From Hevea brasiliensis (lineage: Eukaryota > Streptophyta > Magnoliopsida > Malpighiales > Euphorbiaceae), in assembly GCF_030052815.1 (NCBI RefSeq), contig NC_079505.1, positions 16,869,064 to 16,933,063 of the forward strand: a stretch of 64,000 bases of DNA. The letters are read 5' to 3'. The translations under genes and the position numbers were made by a program. The notes beneath the pieces were generated by a model that searched no databases, was not told where the DNA came from, and worked only from the letters and a program-made list of their open reading frames with translations. Shown here piece after piece: positions 39,416 through 51,603 of this stretch; positions within the stretch are counted from its first letter, which is position 1; each line of letters begins with the position of its first letter.

Positions 39416-42400
39416 TTAAATTTCAGGTTTGTTTCAAAGGGATGAAGGAAAGTGATAAATGGTATATAGATAGTGGTTGTTCAAAGCACATGACTGGTGA
39501 AAAGGACAAGTTTTCAAAAATCACAGTGAAAGATGGAGGATATGTAAAATTTAGAGATAAAGGGAAAGGAAAAATAATTGGAAATGGCACAATTGGAACC
39601 AAACCTTGTATTGAAGATGTATCGCTTGTTGAAGGTTTGAGATACAACTTGCTAAGTGTAAGCCAACTTTGTGATAAAGGTTTTGAGGTAAAATTCACTT
39701 CTTCTCTATGTACAATCAATAACTTAGATAATGACACATTGTTCATTGCCAATAGATCCAATAATGTTTACTTGCTTGACATGAATAATTTTGAAACTAA
39801 TCATGGTACATGTCTAGTATCTCTTGATAACTCTAGTTATTTGTGGCATAGAAGACTGGGTCATGCAAGCATGCATACACTCTCAAAATTGTCTAAGAAA
39901 GAACTTGTTAATGGTCTTCCTAAGATTAATTATGAAAATGAATTTCAATGTAGAGCATGTGCACTAGGAAAGCATACTAGAGTATCTTTTAAATCTAAAA
40001 ATATTGTGTCAACAACTAGGCCACTAGAATTGCTTCATCTTGATTTATTTGGACCTATAACTCCTACTAGTCTTGGTGGAAAGTCATATGCTTTAGTTAT
40101 TATTGATGACTATTCAAGATATACATGGACATTTTTCCTTGCTCATAAAGATGAAACTTTTGAAAAATTCACCTCATTTAGTAAAATGGTTCAACATTAA
40201 AAATGCTTTTGCATCTCATCTATAAGAAGTGACCATGGAACTGAATTTGAAAATCATTTATTTGAGAAATGTTGTGATAAACATGGAATCAATCATAATT
40301 TTTCAGCTCCTAGAATACCTCAACAAAATGGAGTTGGAGAAAGGAAAAATAGGACTTTGCAAGAAATGACTAGAACTATGTTGAGTGAAAATAATTTGCC
40401 AAAGTACTTTTGGGCTGAAGCTGTTAATACATCTTGCTATGTGTTGAATAGAGTTTTGATTAGACCAATTTTAAAAAAGACCCCCCTATGAGCTGTGGAA
40501 AGGAAGAAAACCAAATATCTCATATTTCAAAGCATTTGGTTGTAAGTGCTATATTTTAAATAACAAGAAGGTATAACTTCAAGAAATTTGATGCTAAATC
40601 CGATGAAGGAATCTTTCTTGGGTATTCAACAAAGAGTAAAGCCTATAGAGTGTTCAATAGAAGAACTTTGGTTATTGAGGAAACTATTCATGTTTTGTTT
40701 GATGAGACTAACCCTTCTATCAGAAGGAAAAATGTTTGTGATGATAATAATGAGCAGGTTTTTGAAAAAGAAAATATAATATCAAGTCAAGAAATTGAAC
40801 AAATTGATGACAAAGATGAAGAAACTCAAGGAGATACTACAATAGATGTCCATGATGCCAATGAAGATCAAATTAATGAAGAAATGCCAAATTTGGAAGA
40901 ATTACAAGTAAATGAGCCTCAACATGAAGATTTGCCTAAAGAATGGAGATTCCATAGAAATCATTCCCAAGAAGACATTATTGATGATCCATCTCAGAGG
41001 ATGATGACTAGAGCTCAATTGAGAAGATATTTTGATAATGTTGCTTTTGTTTTACAAATTGAACCTAAATGTTTTGAAGATGCTCAAAATGATGAAAGTT
41101 GGATTCTTGCCATGCAAGAAGAACTAAATCAATTTGAGAGAAATAAAGTTTGGAATTTAGTGCCTAAACCAAAACATCATTCAATTATTGGTACTAAATG
41201 GGTTTTTATAAACAAAATGGATGAAAAAGGCAATGTTATTAGAAACAAAGCTAGACTAGTGGCTCAAGGCTACAACCAAGAGGAAGGGATTGATTTTGAT
41301 GAAACCTTTGCTCCGGTTGCTAGAATTGAAGCTATTAGAATGTTGTGTGCCTTTGCATGTCACAAGGATTTTATGCTTTATCAAATGGATGTTAAGAGTG
41401 CATTTTTAAATGGTTATATTGATGAGGAAGTGTATGTTGCACAACCTCCAGGCTTTGAAAATCATGAGCATCCAAATCATGTTTATAAACTTACTAAAGC
41501 TTTATATGGTTTAAAGCAAGCTCCTAGAGCATGGTATGAAAGGCTTAGTAAATTCCTTTTACAAAATGATTTTCAAAGAGGCAAAGTGGATACAACACTT
41601 TTTGTTAAGAAGCATCATAATGATATGCTCATTGTGCAAATTTATGTTGATGATATAATTTTTGGTGCTACTAACGAATCTCTTTGCAAGAATTCTAAGA
41701 TCATGCAGAATGAATTTGAAATGAGCATGATGGGTGAGCTCACATTCTTCCTTGGACTTCAAATTAAGCAAATGAAAGATGGCATCTTCATAAATCAATC
41801 CAAGTACATCAAGGATATGCTAAAGAAATTTAAGATGAAAGATTTGAAAAGCATGGGCACTCCTATGAGTTCAACAATTAAAATGGACAATGATGAAAAA
41901 GGTAAAGAAGTGGATACAAAGCTTTATAGAGGTATGATTGGCTCTCTTTTGTATCTTACTGCATCTAGACCAGACATACACTTTAGTGTTTGCTTGTGTG
42001 CAAGATTTCAATCATGTCCAAAAGAATCCCATCTAAGTGCAGTTAAAAGGATCTTTAGATATCTCATTGGCACATACTCAATTGGTTTATGGTATCCAAA
42101 ATGTGAATCATTTAATCTTGTTGGTTATAGTGATTCTGATTTTGCTGGAAGTAGACTGGATAGAAAAAGTACTTCAGGTACTTGTCAATTTCTTAGTCTT
42201 GCACTAGTTTCTTGGCACAGTAAGAAACAAACTTCAGTAGCTTTATCTACAGCTGAGGTAGAATATATAGCTGCTGGTAGTTGTGTTGCTCAAATCTTAT
42301 GGATGAAACAACAATTGGAAGATTTTGGTTTAAAATATAATCTTGTTCCAATTAGGTGTGACAACACAAGTGCCATAAACTTAATCAAAAATCCAGTCCA

Positions 42401-42587
42401 ACATTCAAGAACAAAACATATTGAGATCAAACATCATTTTATTAGAGATCATGTTCAAAATGGAAATATCAAAATAGAGTTTGTTGCCTCTGAAAATCAA
42501 CTTGCTGACATTTTTACAAAACCTCTTAATGAAGAAACCTTTTGTAGAATTAGGAGGGAAATTGGTATGTGTGAACCACTTGCTTAA
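39412..42587 (+). pseudogene. pol: Sirevirus pol: protease, integrase, RT, RNase H; broken in the integrase
   Basis: Protease active site YIDSGCSKHMTG (39463-39499); integrase zinc module H...H...C..C (WHRRLGHAS...CRACALGK, 39843-39975) and the D, D and E of its core (LLHLDLFGP, SDHGTEFEN, QQNGVGER). RT has [10 protein letters not shown] and YVDD (41643-41654), and RNase H has SDSDFAG and [12 protein letters not shown]/RNase H (40650-42587) is fully open. Lesions: TAA at 40198-40200, an extra C near 40486 and a frame disruption near 40570, all in integrase or its C-terminus. Reverse transcriptase would be usable only if expressed separately. Confidence 0.92.
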
Positions 42588-42959
42588 AACGTAAGTTATA
42601 AAAATTTCATGTTTTACATCTTGTTTAATGCGTTTGTGATCTGCTATGATATAAGTTTGCTAAGAAATTTCTAAAGATATTAGCTAACTTGTTAGTGTAC
42701 TCGTAAAATTAGTTTACTAAGTTGTATGCTAATATTGTGTGACTAAAATTAGTTTGCTATATCATGTACTGTTCAAATCTCAAACCAAAACGTGAGTGTG
42801 TTTGAAACTCTCTGCATGTCCAGCAATGCATTTGTCTTTTCATATTTGATGTCACACTCTCAGTGCTGTGTCAGACATGTAGAAATGTTTATTTGTGCAT
42901 ATAGGGATAGATAGACTTGTTTGAAATATAAAATAAAAAAAAATAAGAAAACAGGTTCA

Positions 42960-43194
42960 GTTGAAAGTACAGTGAAACAGAAAAGCGCGGGACTCAAGAG
43001 GACTTAAACCCTCTGCCACACGAAACCCTCACGCTCTCTCTCCTCTGCATCGATTCACGACACCTTACCTCTAAAACAGACCCATTTTCTTCCCAACAAA
43101 ATTCATCCAAACCCATCAGACTTCACATCTCACATTTCTTCTCCACTCCTAAGACACCGAAAAACTAGTGTTCACATAAATTTTTTTTTTGGCA
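42960..43194 (+). other. CT-rich leader before the env-like ORF
   Basis: The composition changes sharply from AT-rich to C/T-rich (CGAAACCCTCACGCTCTCTCTCC, CTTCTCCACTCC), like a plant 5' UTR. It lies directly upstream of ATG 43195. It may be the leader of a separately expressed or captured transcript. Confidence 0.4.
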
Positions 43195-44980
43195 ATGGCT
43201 CATGCTAAACGGAAGTCCCCTGTTGCTGCGACTGCTTCGTCTTCCTCGTCAGCCTCCGACGATGTCCCTGTCGCGGCATTGCGAAAGAAATTGAAAGGAA
43301 AGCAAAACTTACCTGCATCGAAATCAGCTAGTGAGTCTTCAAATCCATCCAAGGGTGTCGAACCCCCTATATCGACGCCAGAGAAGAAAAAGAATGGACA
43401 AAAGCAAGGGATTGATACCCAGTGAAAAATGCGTGCCGTAAAATCTTCGGGTTCAGTGGATAAAGCACTGTTGGATTGCAAATTTATCAAATGGGAGTAC
43501 TTTAATCAGGTAAACTTTCAATTCAAAGAGCTTTTTGAGTTTCAAGGATGGTTGGATGTGTGTGAATGTGCAAATGAGTATTACCCTAGGCTTGTTCAAG
43601 AGTTTTACAGGACTTTGAGAACAGTTGATGATGAGGACAAATTTGAAGTGATTTTGAATAACAGTACATATGGTGTTTCTGTTGAACTGATAGCTACGGC
43701 TTTGAAATTGCCCAATGATGGAAATAAAATTTCCACACATAAGGATGTTGCTAGGGTAGCAGGATTCAATTTGGTTGAGTTTGAAAATGAGGTGTTCCCT
43801 ACTAACACTGCCAAAAATGAAAAGTCCACTAGCACAAAAGCACTTCAACATATCAAAATCATTCACAGTATGGTGAACTACATTTTCTGTCCTAAATCTG
43901 GTAGCTATGGTTATTTGAGTCACTTGGACATGTGTATTATGTGGCACATTGTGAATAAAGTTAGGATGAATTTGGCTTATTTAATTTTCAAGAACATGTG
44001 CAAAGCTTATGGGATTGGAAAACTGCCGTATGCACATCTTTTGTCTGCTGTGTTTAAAGAGCTGAATGTGAATGTCTCTAAGGAAAGCTCTAGGACTGAT
44101 TTGATGGTGCTTAGAGAAATACACTCAGACACTGATGGGAGAAAGAAAAGATTTGAAAAGGGTGGCTCTTCCTCTGCTAAGGTTGGTTCTGATTCTGCTA
44201 GTGAATTTTTGAGTGAGATTCAAGGGCTAAAAACTGTTGTTAATGATCAATTCAGTTCAACCCATCAGTCCATTGATATTCTGAGAAAATATGTGGATAT
44301 GATTGACTATAAAGTAAGTCACCTGCTTACTCAAAATGAGGAATTGAAGAGGCTAATTATGGATCTTCAGCAGGCCAAGGAAACTGGTGTTCCAACTAAA
44401 GTTGAGGCTGCTACTCAAGTCTCTGCTGATAAGGGTGAAAGCAATAAGGTTGATGAGTCACCTGCTGCTATGGCCCATGAAAGTGACCAAGTAGCTGAAC
44501 CTGAGCTTGAACCTGCAGTAGACGCCCCTGTTGAGCATGCTAGTGACCAGGTCATTGAACCTGAGATTGGCCCTGTAGCTGATATACCTCCTGAGCATAA
44601 TGGTGAAAAGATTGTGGAAACTGAAGGTGAGCTACCAAAGGATGGTGAAAAGGTTGTAGAATCTGAAAAGGTTGTTGAAACTGCTGCTGCTCCTACGCAG
44701 CAGAAGGAAGCTTCTCTCAAGGATCACCAAGAGAGTGCTCCAACTCAGCTATCTGCAGTTGCTGCCCCTGCAGCCAAGAAAAGGGAGAAAAAGGACTAAA
44801 TCCACCGTGTCAAACCCATACCAGACCCTAGCTGCTGCTCTTCAACCACCATCTGATGAAGATGAGCCACAGAAGGATGATCAAGTGGCTGACCAAGAAT
44901 CTCAGCCCCCTGCTGCTAAACCCACCAAGAAGAAGTTGGTGCCTTCCAAATCCATTCGAAGGAGCAAAAGACTTAAATGA
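43195..44980 (+). pseudogene. Sirevirus env-like third ORF (plant transposon protein family), two breaks
   Basis: Starts MAHAKRKSPVAATASSSSSA, a Ser/Lys-rich basic head (~75 codons), then TGA at 43423-43425. The same frame then continues for 456 codons from 43429. It has a globular domain (LDVCECANEYYPRLVQEFY...YGVSVELIATALKLP...HIKIIHSMVNYIFCPKSGSYGYLSH.D) resembling the putative plant transposon protein domain (PF20167), a coiled coil (~44200-44390), and acidic repeats (SDQVAEPELEPAVDAP / SDQVIEPEIGPVADIP). It stops at 44799 through a frameshift; the original tail continues in another frame to 44980 (SIRRSKRLK). I see no signal peptide or clear membrane segment, so 'env-like' is positional. 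The function is unknown. Confidence 0.75.
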
Positions 44981-45149
44981 TTCCCATCCAATCTGGATTT
45001 TTAGTTTCCTATTTGCATATTTAGTTTACTAGTCTGTTTGCTACTGTTGGTTTTTAGTTTACTACTGTTCACCTTACTGCATTTAAATTTGGGCTAACAT
45101 GATTCTTTTTGGGTTCTTTTCTCCTGTTTCCTTTTTGATTGATGACAAA

Positions 45150-45535
45150 AAGGGGGAGAATAGAATGTGTTGATACAAATAGGATGGATATGATGGATAT
45201 GAACATGTGAATATGTGTGTGAATATGTGTTTATAGAATGGATATGAAATGTTGATACTTGTGTTGATGGATATGTGTTTATACTTGTGTTTATACTTGT
45301 GACAAATGAAAATGCTTTTTGAGAATATTGTGAACATGCTTTATAGCATAAGCTCAGGGGGAGCTTGTGTACAGAAAATAGATTTCTTGGGAATTATGTG
45401 CATATATTTAGGGGGAGCATTTTCGGCATACTATACTTGGATTTACATACTCACATAAACTTTCACACACTTTTATTTTTTATTGTTGATTCAGTTGAGT
45501 TTTGTCATCATCAAAAAGGGGGAGATTGTTGACCC
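45150..45535 (+). other. Repeated polypurine tracts upstream of the 3' LTR
   Basis: AAAAAGGGGGAGA at ~45147-45159 and 45523-45535, plus AGGGGGAGC at 45356-45364 and 45410-45418. The last one directly precedes the 3' LTR and should prime plus-strand synthesis. Multiplied purine tracts in this region are a known Sirevirus feature. Confidence 0.8.
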
Positions 45536-45536
45536 C

Positions 45537-46889
45537 GTGTATCTCAAAATGAGCATTGATTTTGATGATAACAAAACTCAAAGAGAATCTATCTAACCTA
45601 ACTTTAAAGTGATGTGTAGATTCTTTGTCTTATATATCTAAGGAGAAAGGATACTCAAAGGCATTTCAAGACAAATCCAAAAACTCAAAGAAAAGGTATG
45701 AAAGGCATAGTATTAGAGATTGAGTTTTAGGTCTTTTGTAAAAAGAATGGATGAGAATTTAGTCATATGGAGCTCAAAAATGAAATTTTATTTTCTGATT
45801 ACTTTTTCTCATCATGACCGTGGACACTACTATTGAAACATTTTTAAGGTCTAAATCATTTTATATTGCAAGTTGAGACATGCAGCTATTGACTTAGTTT
45901 GCTAACTGGTTTGCTAAATTTTATAGTTTGCTAATAAGTTTGCTAAAAACGTTAGTTTACTAACCAGTTTACTGATTGCTACTAAAATTTCATTAGTTTG
46001 CTAATTTATCAGAGCAGCTCAACTTCGCACAAAAGGACAAAATAACGGCTATTTTATCTTGGGCAGTGTGTATAACGTTCCAAAAGGGTTTCAAACGGTC
46101 TAAAATGATTTGGGACTATAAATACACCTCATTTACTTCATTTACACTTGATGAAAGCCTACATTTGAACTCCAACATTGATTTTTCATTTATTGCTTTC
46201 ATTCAAGAGCTTTAAAGATTTTGAGCTTCCATTGGCAAATCAACTCATCTCTTCTTTATAGTTTGATTTGTATTGAGAAAGAGTGAGTGTTACAATATTA
46301 AATTGTATTTAAGAGAGGTTGTACAAGCACCTATTGAAGCTTGAGAGAGTAAGTGCTTGTGATAGCACTTGTGAAGGTTTCAAGCTACCTTGGTAAAAGC
46401 TTGGTGTTGAAAAGTTGTAAAGGGCTTTTGGTCTCTTGCCTTCAAAAGAGCAAATAGCGGAGAGAAGACTCAAAGAGAGTTCTTCGAGAGAGTGGATGTA
46501 GGCTAGTTAAGCCGAACCACTATAAAAATCATTGTGTTTGATCTCTCTAACCTTGACCTCCTTACTTTTGTGCAATTTAAATTTTTCCTTTTATACTTGA
46601 TATTAAATGTTGGTTGAATAGATTAAATTGATAAATTTGTGGACACATTGAGTGACTTGAGAAATTAGTTATATATTGTATAATGCATGCTTTGTTAGTT
46701 ATTGCTATATACATTAATTGAGGCTTGAATTGCAACTTAGGAACACATTGTTGAAGCACATATTACTTTCATTTTATTTAGAGAAGCACCTAGTTGAACA
46801 AAGCTACAATTTTTCATTAGGCTACAAGCAAGGGCCGAAAAATTGTTAAAGTCCAATTCACCCCCCTCTTGGACAATTTTGGGACAACA
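45537..46889 (+). repeat. 3' LTR of the Sirevirus
   Basis: 1353 bp, same ends and order as the 5' LTR, followed at once by the ATAAT duplication. Confidence 0.95.
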
Positions 46890-47411
46890 ATAATAATCAG
46901 GTTTAGAATAGATTCGGGTAGTTGAAAATGAATTTTAATCTGATTTGGGACAAGTATGAGTTTTATGAAAATTAATCGAATTCAAATCCATGTAGGGTAA
47001 TTTTCGCAGGTATCATTTCCGTTGTCATCCCTATTGATGATCTGGATATAACTTTAAAGGTGTGTAATTTGAAATGGGTACCTGTGAAGATCAGTAAACT
47101 AACTCTCAAATATGGACTTCAGGTGATTCTAATTTCACGTTCTTCTATAAGATGCTCAACTTGCTCTTATGTCATGGTGCATTGTGAAAATGATCAGGAT
47201 GAGCAGATCTGCATGAGTAGTAGGCAAATGATTCAACAATTTAAGATTTTAAAAGCTCAGAAAGCCCAAATACATACACCCTCCCTTATTAGCATCACTA
47301 GATACTCTAATCCACTTATCACATCAAATGTGGGCTGGATTACAGAGAACCATACTGCTCAAAAATCACACATGAATAAGCTCTCTAAACATATATAATA
47401 TAATAAAATTT

Positions 47412-47466
<55 letters not shown>

Positions 47467-50400
47467 AAAATAATTTTCATCTTAATCAAATTATTTAATT
47501 TTTTAAACAATTATTTTAAATAAATATATTTTTGTTAAAGTATTTATAAACTATAAATATATTATAACTTTATATTGTCAATGTAAATTATATTATATCA
47601 TATAATAAAAATATTTTTTTTAATTTTTCTTGAAAATCATATTAAAATAATTTTTAGAATTATTTATTTATTGAATAATATTATTATAAAAAATATTTTT
47701 TTACAAAATTATAAATCATAATATAAAAAACTTTAAAAATTTAATAAAACATATTGTTGTTATTAATTATTTTTTACTATTTCAAAAGCATATTATTGTC
47801 TAATTAATTATTTTTTAGTATTTTATATTTAAATAATTATAAAAAAATGTTTAACATTTTTATAAAATATATAATTATTCAAATATAAAAAAAATTATTA
47901 GTTATGTATAAAATTTAGATATAAGAAATATATTATTAACAAATCAAAATTTTAAGAGCTAAATTGTCTCAAATTGAAATAATGTTATCAGTCAATTTAG
48001 ATGACATTGACTAATATGTTAATCAAACATTAGGAAAAAGGACTGACTTGCAATTTTTAACATGCCTCAAAGACTACTTTATAATTTTCAACAAATACAA
48101 TTTAACACAATATATTGTAAAAAAAAAAAAAAAGAGAGAAAGTAGGGTTTAGAAGATTGAATGCAAGAGATTTTTATAGTGGCTCGGCCAACAAGCCTAC
48201 ATCCACTCTCTCAAAGATCCTTTGAGTCTTCACTCCACTAAATGCTCTTTTCAATGGCAAGAGTCAAGCCTTTTACATCCACAAGACTTTCCAAGGTGCT
48301 TGCAAACCTCTACAAGTGTTATTCCAAACACTCAACTAACTTCAAGTTTCAATAGGTGCTTAACCAACCCTCACAAATAGCATTTAACATGATTTTAACT
48401 CTGTCTCACTCAATACAACAAATTCTATAAATAAGAGAAGAATAGATTTACCAATGTAGCTCAAAAACTCATTAAAGCACTTGAATGAAAGCAATACATG
48501 TTTTTCAAGAAAGGGGAGCAATTCTTAGCCTTCATTTTATGTAAATTGGTGTAGAATATGTGCTTATATGGTCCCTTTTCAAATCAAAACGTTTAAAATT
48601 AATTTGGAACGTTGTTGGCACAGATTTTGAGGAAATCACCAATACTTTGTCATTTTTTGCATTCTGGGCAGAGTAGCAAAATAAAGTAACAAAACATAGG
48701 ATTTTCGAATACCAGTGGCAATGCAACTAAGTAAACATCTTAAGAATTTTGGATACTAGTAGCAAAATAATTTAGCAAAATGATACTGCTAGTGTCTAAC
48801 TTAGATTTGAGACTTTAAATAATCATACCAACTTTGATAAAAAGAATTAGATCAATTAAAAACTTTAAAGGCATGATAGAAAATAAGCTCTAAGCATTTA
48901 ATTTTGAAAACTTAAAAGAGTTAAAGATAATATCACATTGGCACTACCCCTTCAATTCTTTGTATAATAAACCTAAGACTCAATAACCTAAACCTAAGCC
49001 TTTTATACCTCTTCAATGCAGCTTGGAAGGCAATCTTCTTATCTTCCTTTAGCTTTGATTCGTCTTGTGTTTGCTTTGAGAACCATCCATCTATAAATGA
49101 GCTAACCACAAGTTCTTTCTTTTCTTTGAACCTTAAGAACATCACATAACTTAGAGAAAAGGTTAGATTGATTTTATGTAACACCCTCACTTTAAGCAGT
49201 CTGTACATTCCACTGTTCCGATCACTAATGTCTATTCGGATAGCCAGAATGTCTGGAACTATACTTAAACTAGAGTGAAGAGTCATAAGAAGGGTAAGTA
49301 AAGATTGAGAAAAATTAAAGAAGAATAAAAAAAGTGAAGTGAAACTCAGTTAAATGAGCCGGAGCTACGGCGATGGGTGACCGTATCGGGAAGTAGCTGC
49401 GAAGACAGCTGCTGACCCCAGACCCTAGGAACCCTAGGAAATAATTTTTAGGACTTAATTAAAGGTTTATTGAGGTAAAAATGACATTAGAAATGTCAAA
49501 AAAAATTTAGGAGAATTTATTAATTGATACAGACCAAAAATAATTCGATGAGTTTAATGAAGGGCATTTTGGTCATTTCAACCCCAGAGTTAAATTTTGA
49601 CCCAGTCAATTAGAATAAGAGAGATTAAAATACATAAAATAAATAAAATTGTGAAATTATGCTTAGAAATGGAAAAAGAAAAGAAAAGAAAAGAAAATAA
49701 AATAAAATTATGAGGTAAGCATGATGTCATAATGACATCATAATTAAATGGTGACCAATGGGAAAATTACAAACATGTATAAGAGATAAGAAAGAAGGAA
49801 AAGAAGACAAAATTTGACTAAAGTCATCTTTTTCTCCATTTCTCTCACCATGGCCGAATTCTCCCTTGAGCTTTTCTCCATTTTTTCTTTCTCCCAAGCT
49901 TAAATTCTCCATTTTCTTCCCATAAAACCCTAACCATCTTCACTAAAATTTATCCCTACACCTTGGAGAAGTTAGTAATAGTAAAAAGAAAGAAAGAAAT
50001 TGAAGTTGGCAATTTGAAGAAGTGTTCATCAAAGAGGTTAGTGCGCTAAACTACACTTCTTCCTTTTCTAAGCATGAAAAGCATGTTAAATTAGGTTGAT
50101 TTGACATAAAACCAAAAGGAAAATTGAATCTAGCGGAAACCAAAATTTCGACAACCTTGGGATTAGGGGGAATTTGATGATTTTGATTGTTTTAAAACTT
50201 CTATTAATGGTATGTGATGAGGATACTTAAGTTAGATGTTTAATCACCTGTGTATTACATGAATTAGAATATGTTGAGTTAGGGTTTGGCCTAACAATTA
50301 GGGCTTTTGTGAAATTGCTTGAAATTGATCAAATTGAGATTGATTGTTGCTATTTAGAAGTGCCATGTATGCCAAATTATAGTTTGGGAGTATGGAGGAA

Positions 50401-51603
50401 ATGAAATTGGGAGTACCTTTCTTGTGCAAGTTGTGGGACTCATTGAGTCCAGTGTGGTTTTTACCCTACCCTATAATTAAAATTGTGTGGCTCCAATTAG
50501 TATGAGGCTAATTGGAGGTAAAACTAGACCCAAAATACTCCATTTTTCATAAAGAAACTATGCCCAAATTCTATCCATAAATTGACCTAATTATTGTTCC
50601 AATCCTGCTAACCATACACGGAACCTAGAAAAATGACCAAATAAACAGTACATATTCAATTGGCCATAACTCCCTCTAGGAAGGTCAGAATGACCTGATT
50701 TTTATATCATTGGAAAGGTTAGATATAGAAGCACAACTTTCATGAAGAATACAGAACCCATATCTGCCTCTAACTAAATCAAATTGCTAGCAAAAATTAG
50801 GTCAACAAACTGTCCAGAATCAAACTGTCCAGAATTTCTGGACTTAGGCTCACCCGACCAGTTTTGACAAAAATGCCATAACTTAGTCCAAAAAATTGAA
50901 AATGCAATGAAACCAATGCCAAAATTTCCATAGCACATAAATCTACAATATTGGTGTTTTGACCATAACTCAGAAACCAAGGAAACTAGGTCAAGTTAGC
51001 ATGTAAATTCTGAAAATTACCTAAGTGACTACTTGACCCCAGAACAGTGTTTATAGTATATCTCCCACTAGATAACTCTAATTGGGATGAACCAAATTGT
51101 TCTGGAAACATGAGAAACAGGGATACAACTTTGATTTGAAAACTTGCCTCAGATTTAGAGAGTAAGAACCCTAAAATGGGAGTCAAAACCACTGAGCTAA
51201 ACCTGGAATCCTGTAGACACAGGGTACCTGAGTCCAGGCCAGTTAATTGGCTATAAATAATTCTAAAAAACTTAAAAAATTATAATTCAAAATTCTGAGT
51301 GATCATAAGGCATAGGGTAATAACTTCTATAAAGAATATTAGGCCTAAAAATGGCTGTAATATGTCCAATTAATTAGACAAATATAGACTCCAGAATCTG
51401 CCTGAATCTAGACCCAGAAAGAGACTATGAACAAGTTATGGTTATTTGACCATAACTTGAGTTTTAAAACTCCAAATGATATGATTCAAAAAGGAAAACA
51501 AAGACAAGACATATTAGAACAACTTCCATGAAGGAAGTGTGGCCAAACAGTGGCCCCATCTTAACCAATTTGCTAGATGAATTTAGAACACCAAATTTGG
51601 ACC
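46890..51603. repeat. Tandem array unit 1 (interrupted by the Sirevirus)
   Basis: The unit begins at the TTGAG at 36182, is split by the Sirevirus, and resumes at 46890. Contents: right half of a MITE (~46890-47035), AT-rich DNA with a (TA)n run (47418-47462), a minus-oriented Sirevirus-LTR remnant (48091-49175), and a TGTAACACCC gypsy LTR fragment (49178-51603). Open frames inside it, such as 117 aa at 48933-49286, translate LTR sequence and are not genes. Confidence 0.88.
49178..51603 (+). repeat. Ty3/gypsy (chromovirus-type) LTR fragment in unit 1
   Basis: Starts TGTAACACCCTCACTTTAAGC, a plant chromovirus LTR start, inserted in the LTR remnant just left of it. No matching ACA end or pol is found before the unit junction, so it appears truncated. 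Its copy in unit 2 starts at 53862 (TGTAACGCCC). Confidence 0.65.

Larger units (their letters stand above)
36205..46889 (+). mobile_element. Complete Ty1/copia Sirevirus retrotransposon with env-like ORF
   Basis: LTRs at 36205-37580 and 45537-46889, both TGTTGACCCC...GGGACAACA, flanked by an exact 5-bp duplication ATAAT (36200-36204, 46890-46894). Primer site TGGTATCAGAGC (tRNA-iMet) at 37584-37595. Order: gag, protease, integrase, RT, RNase H, then an extra ORF before the 3' LTR and several purine tracts, which is the Sirevirus plan. The LTRs differ by roughly 20 substitutions plus a few indels by eye (about 1.5 %), so the insertion is young. Stops in gag and pol plus frameshifts make it non-autonomous now. 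Confidence 0.95.
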
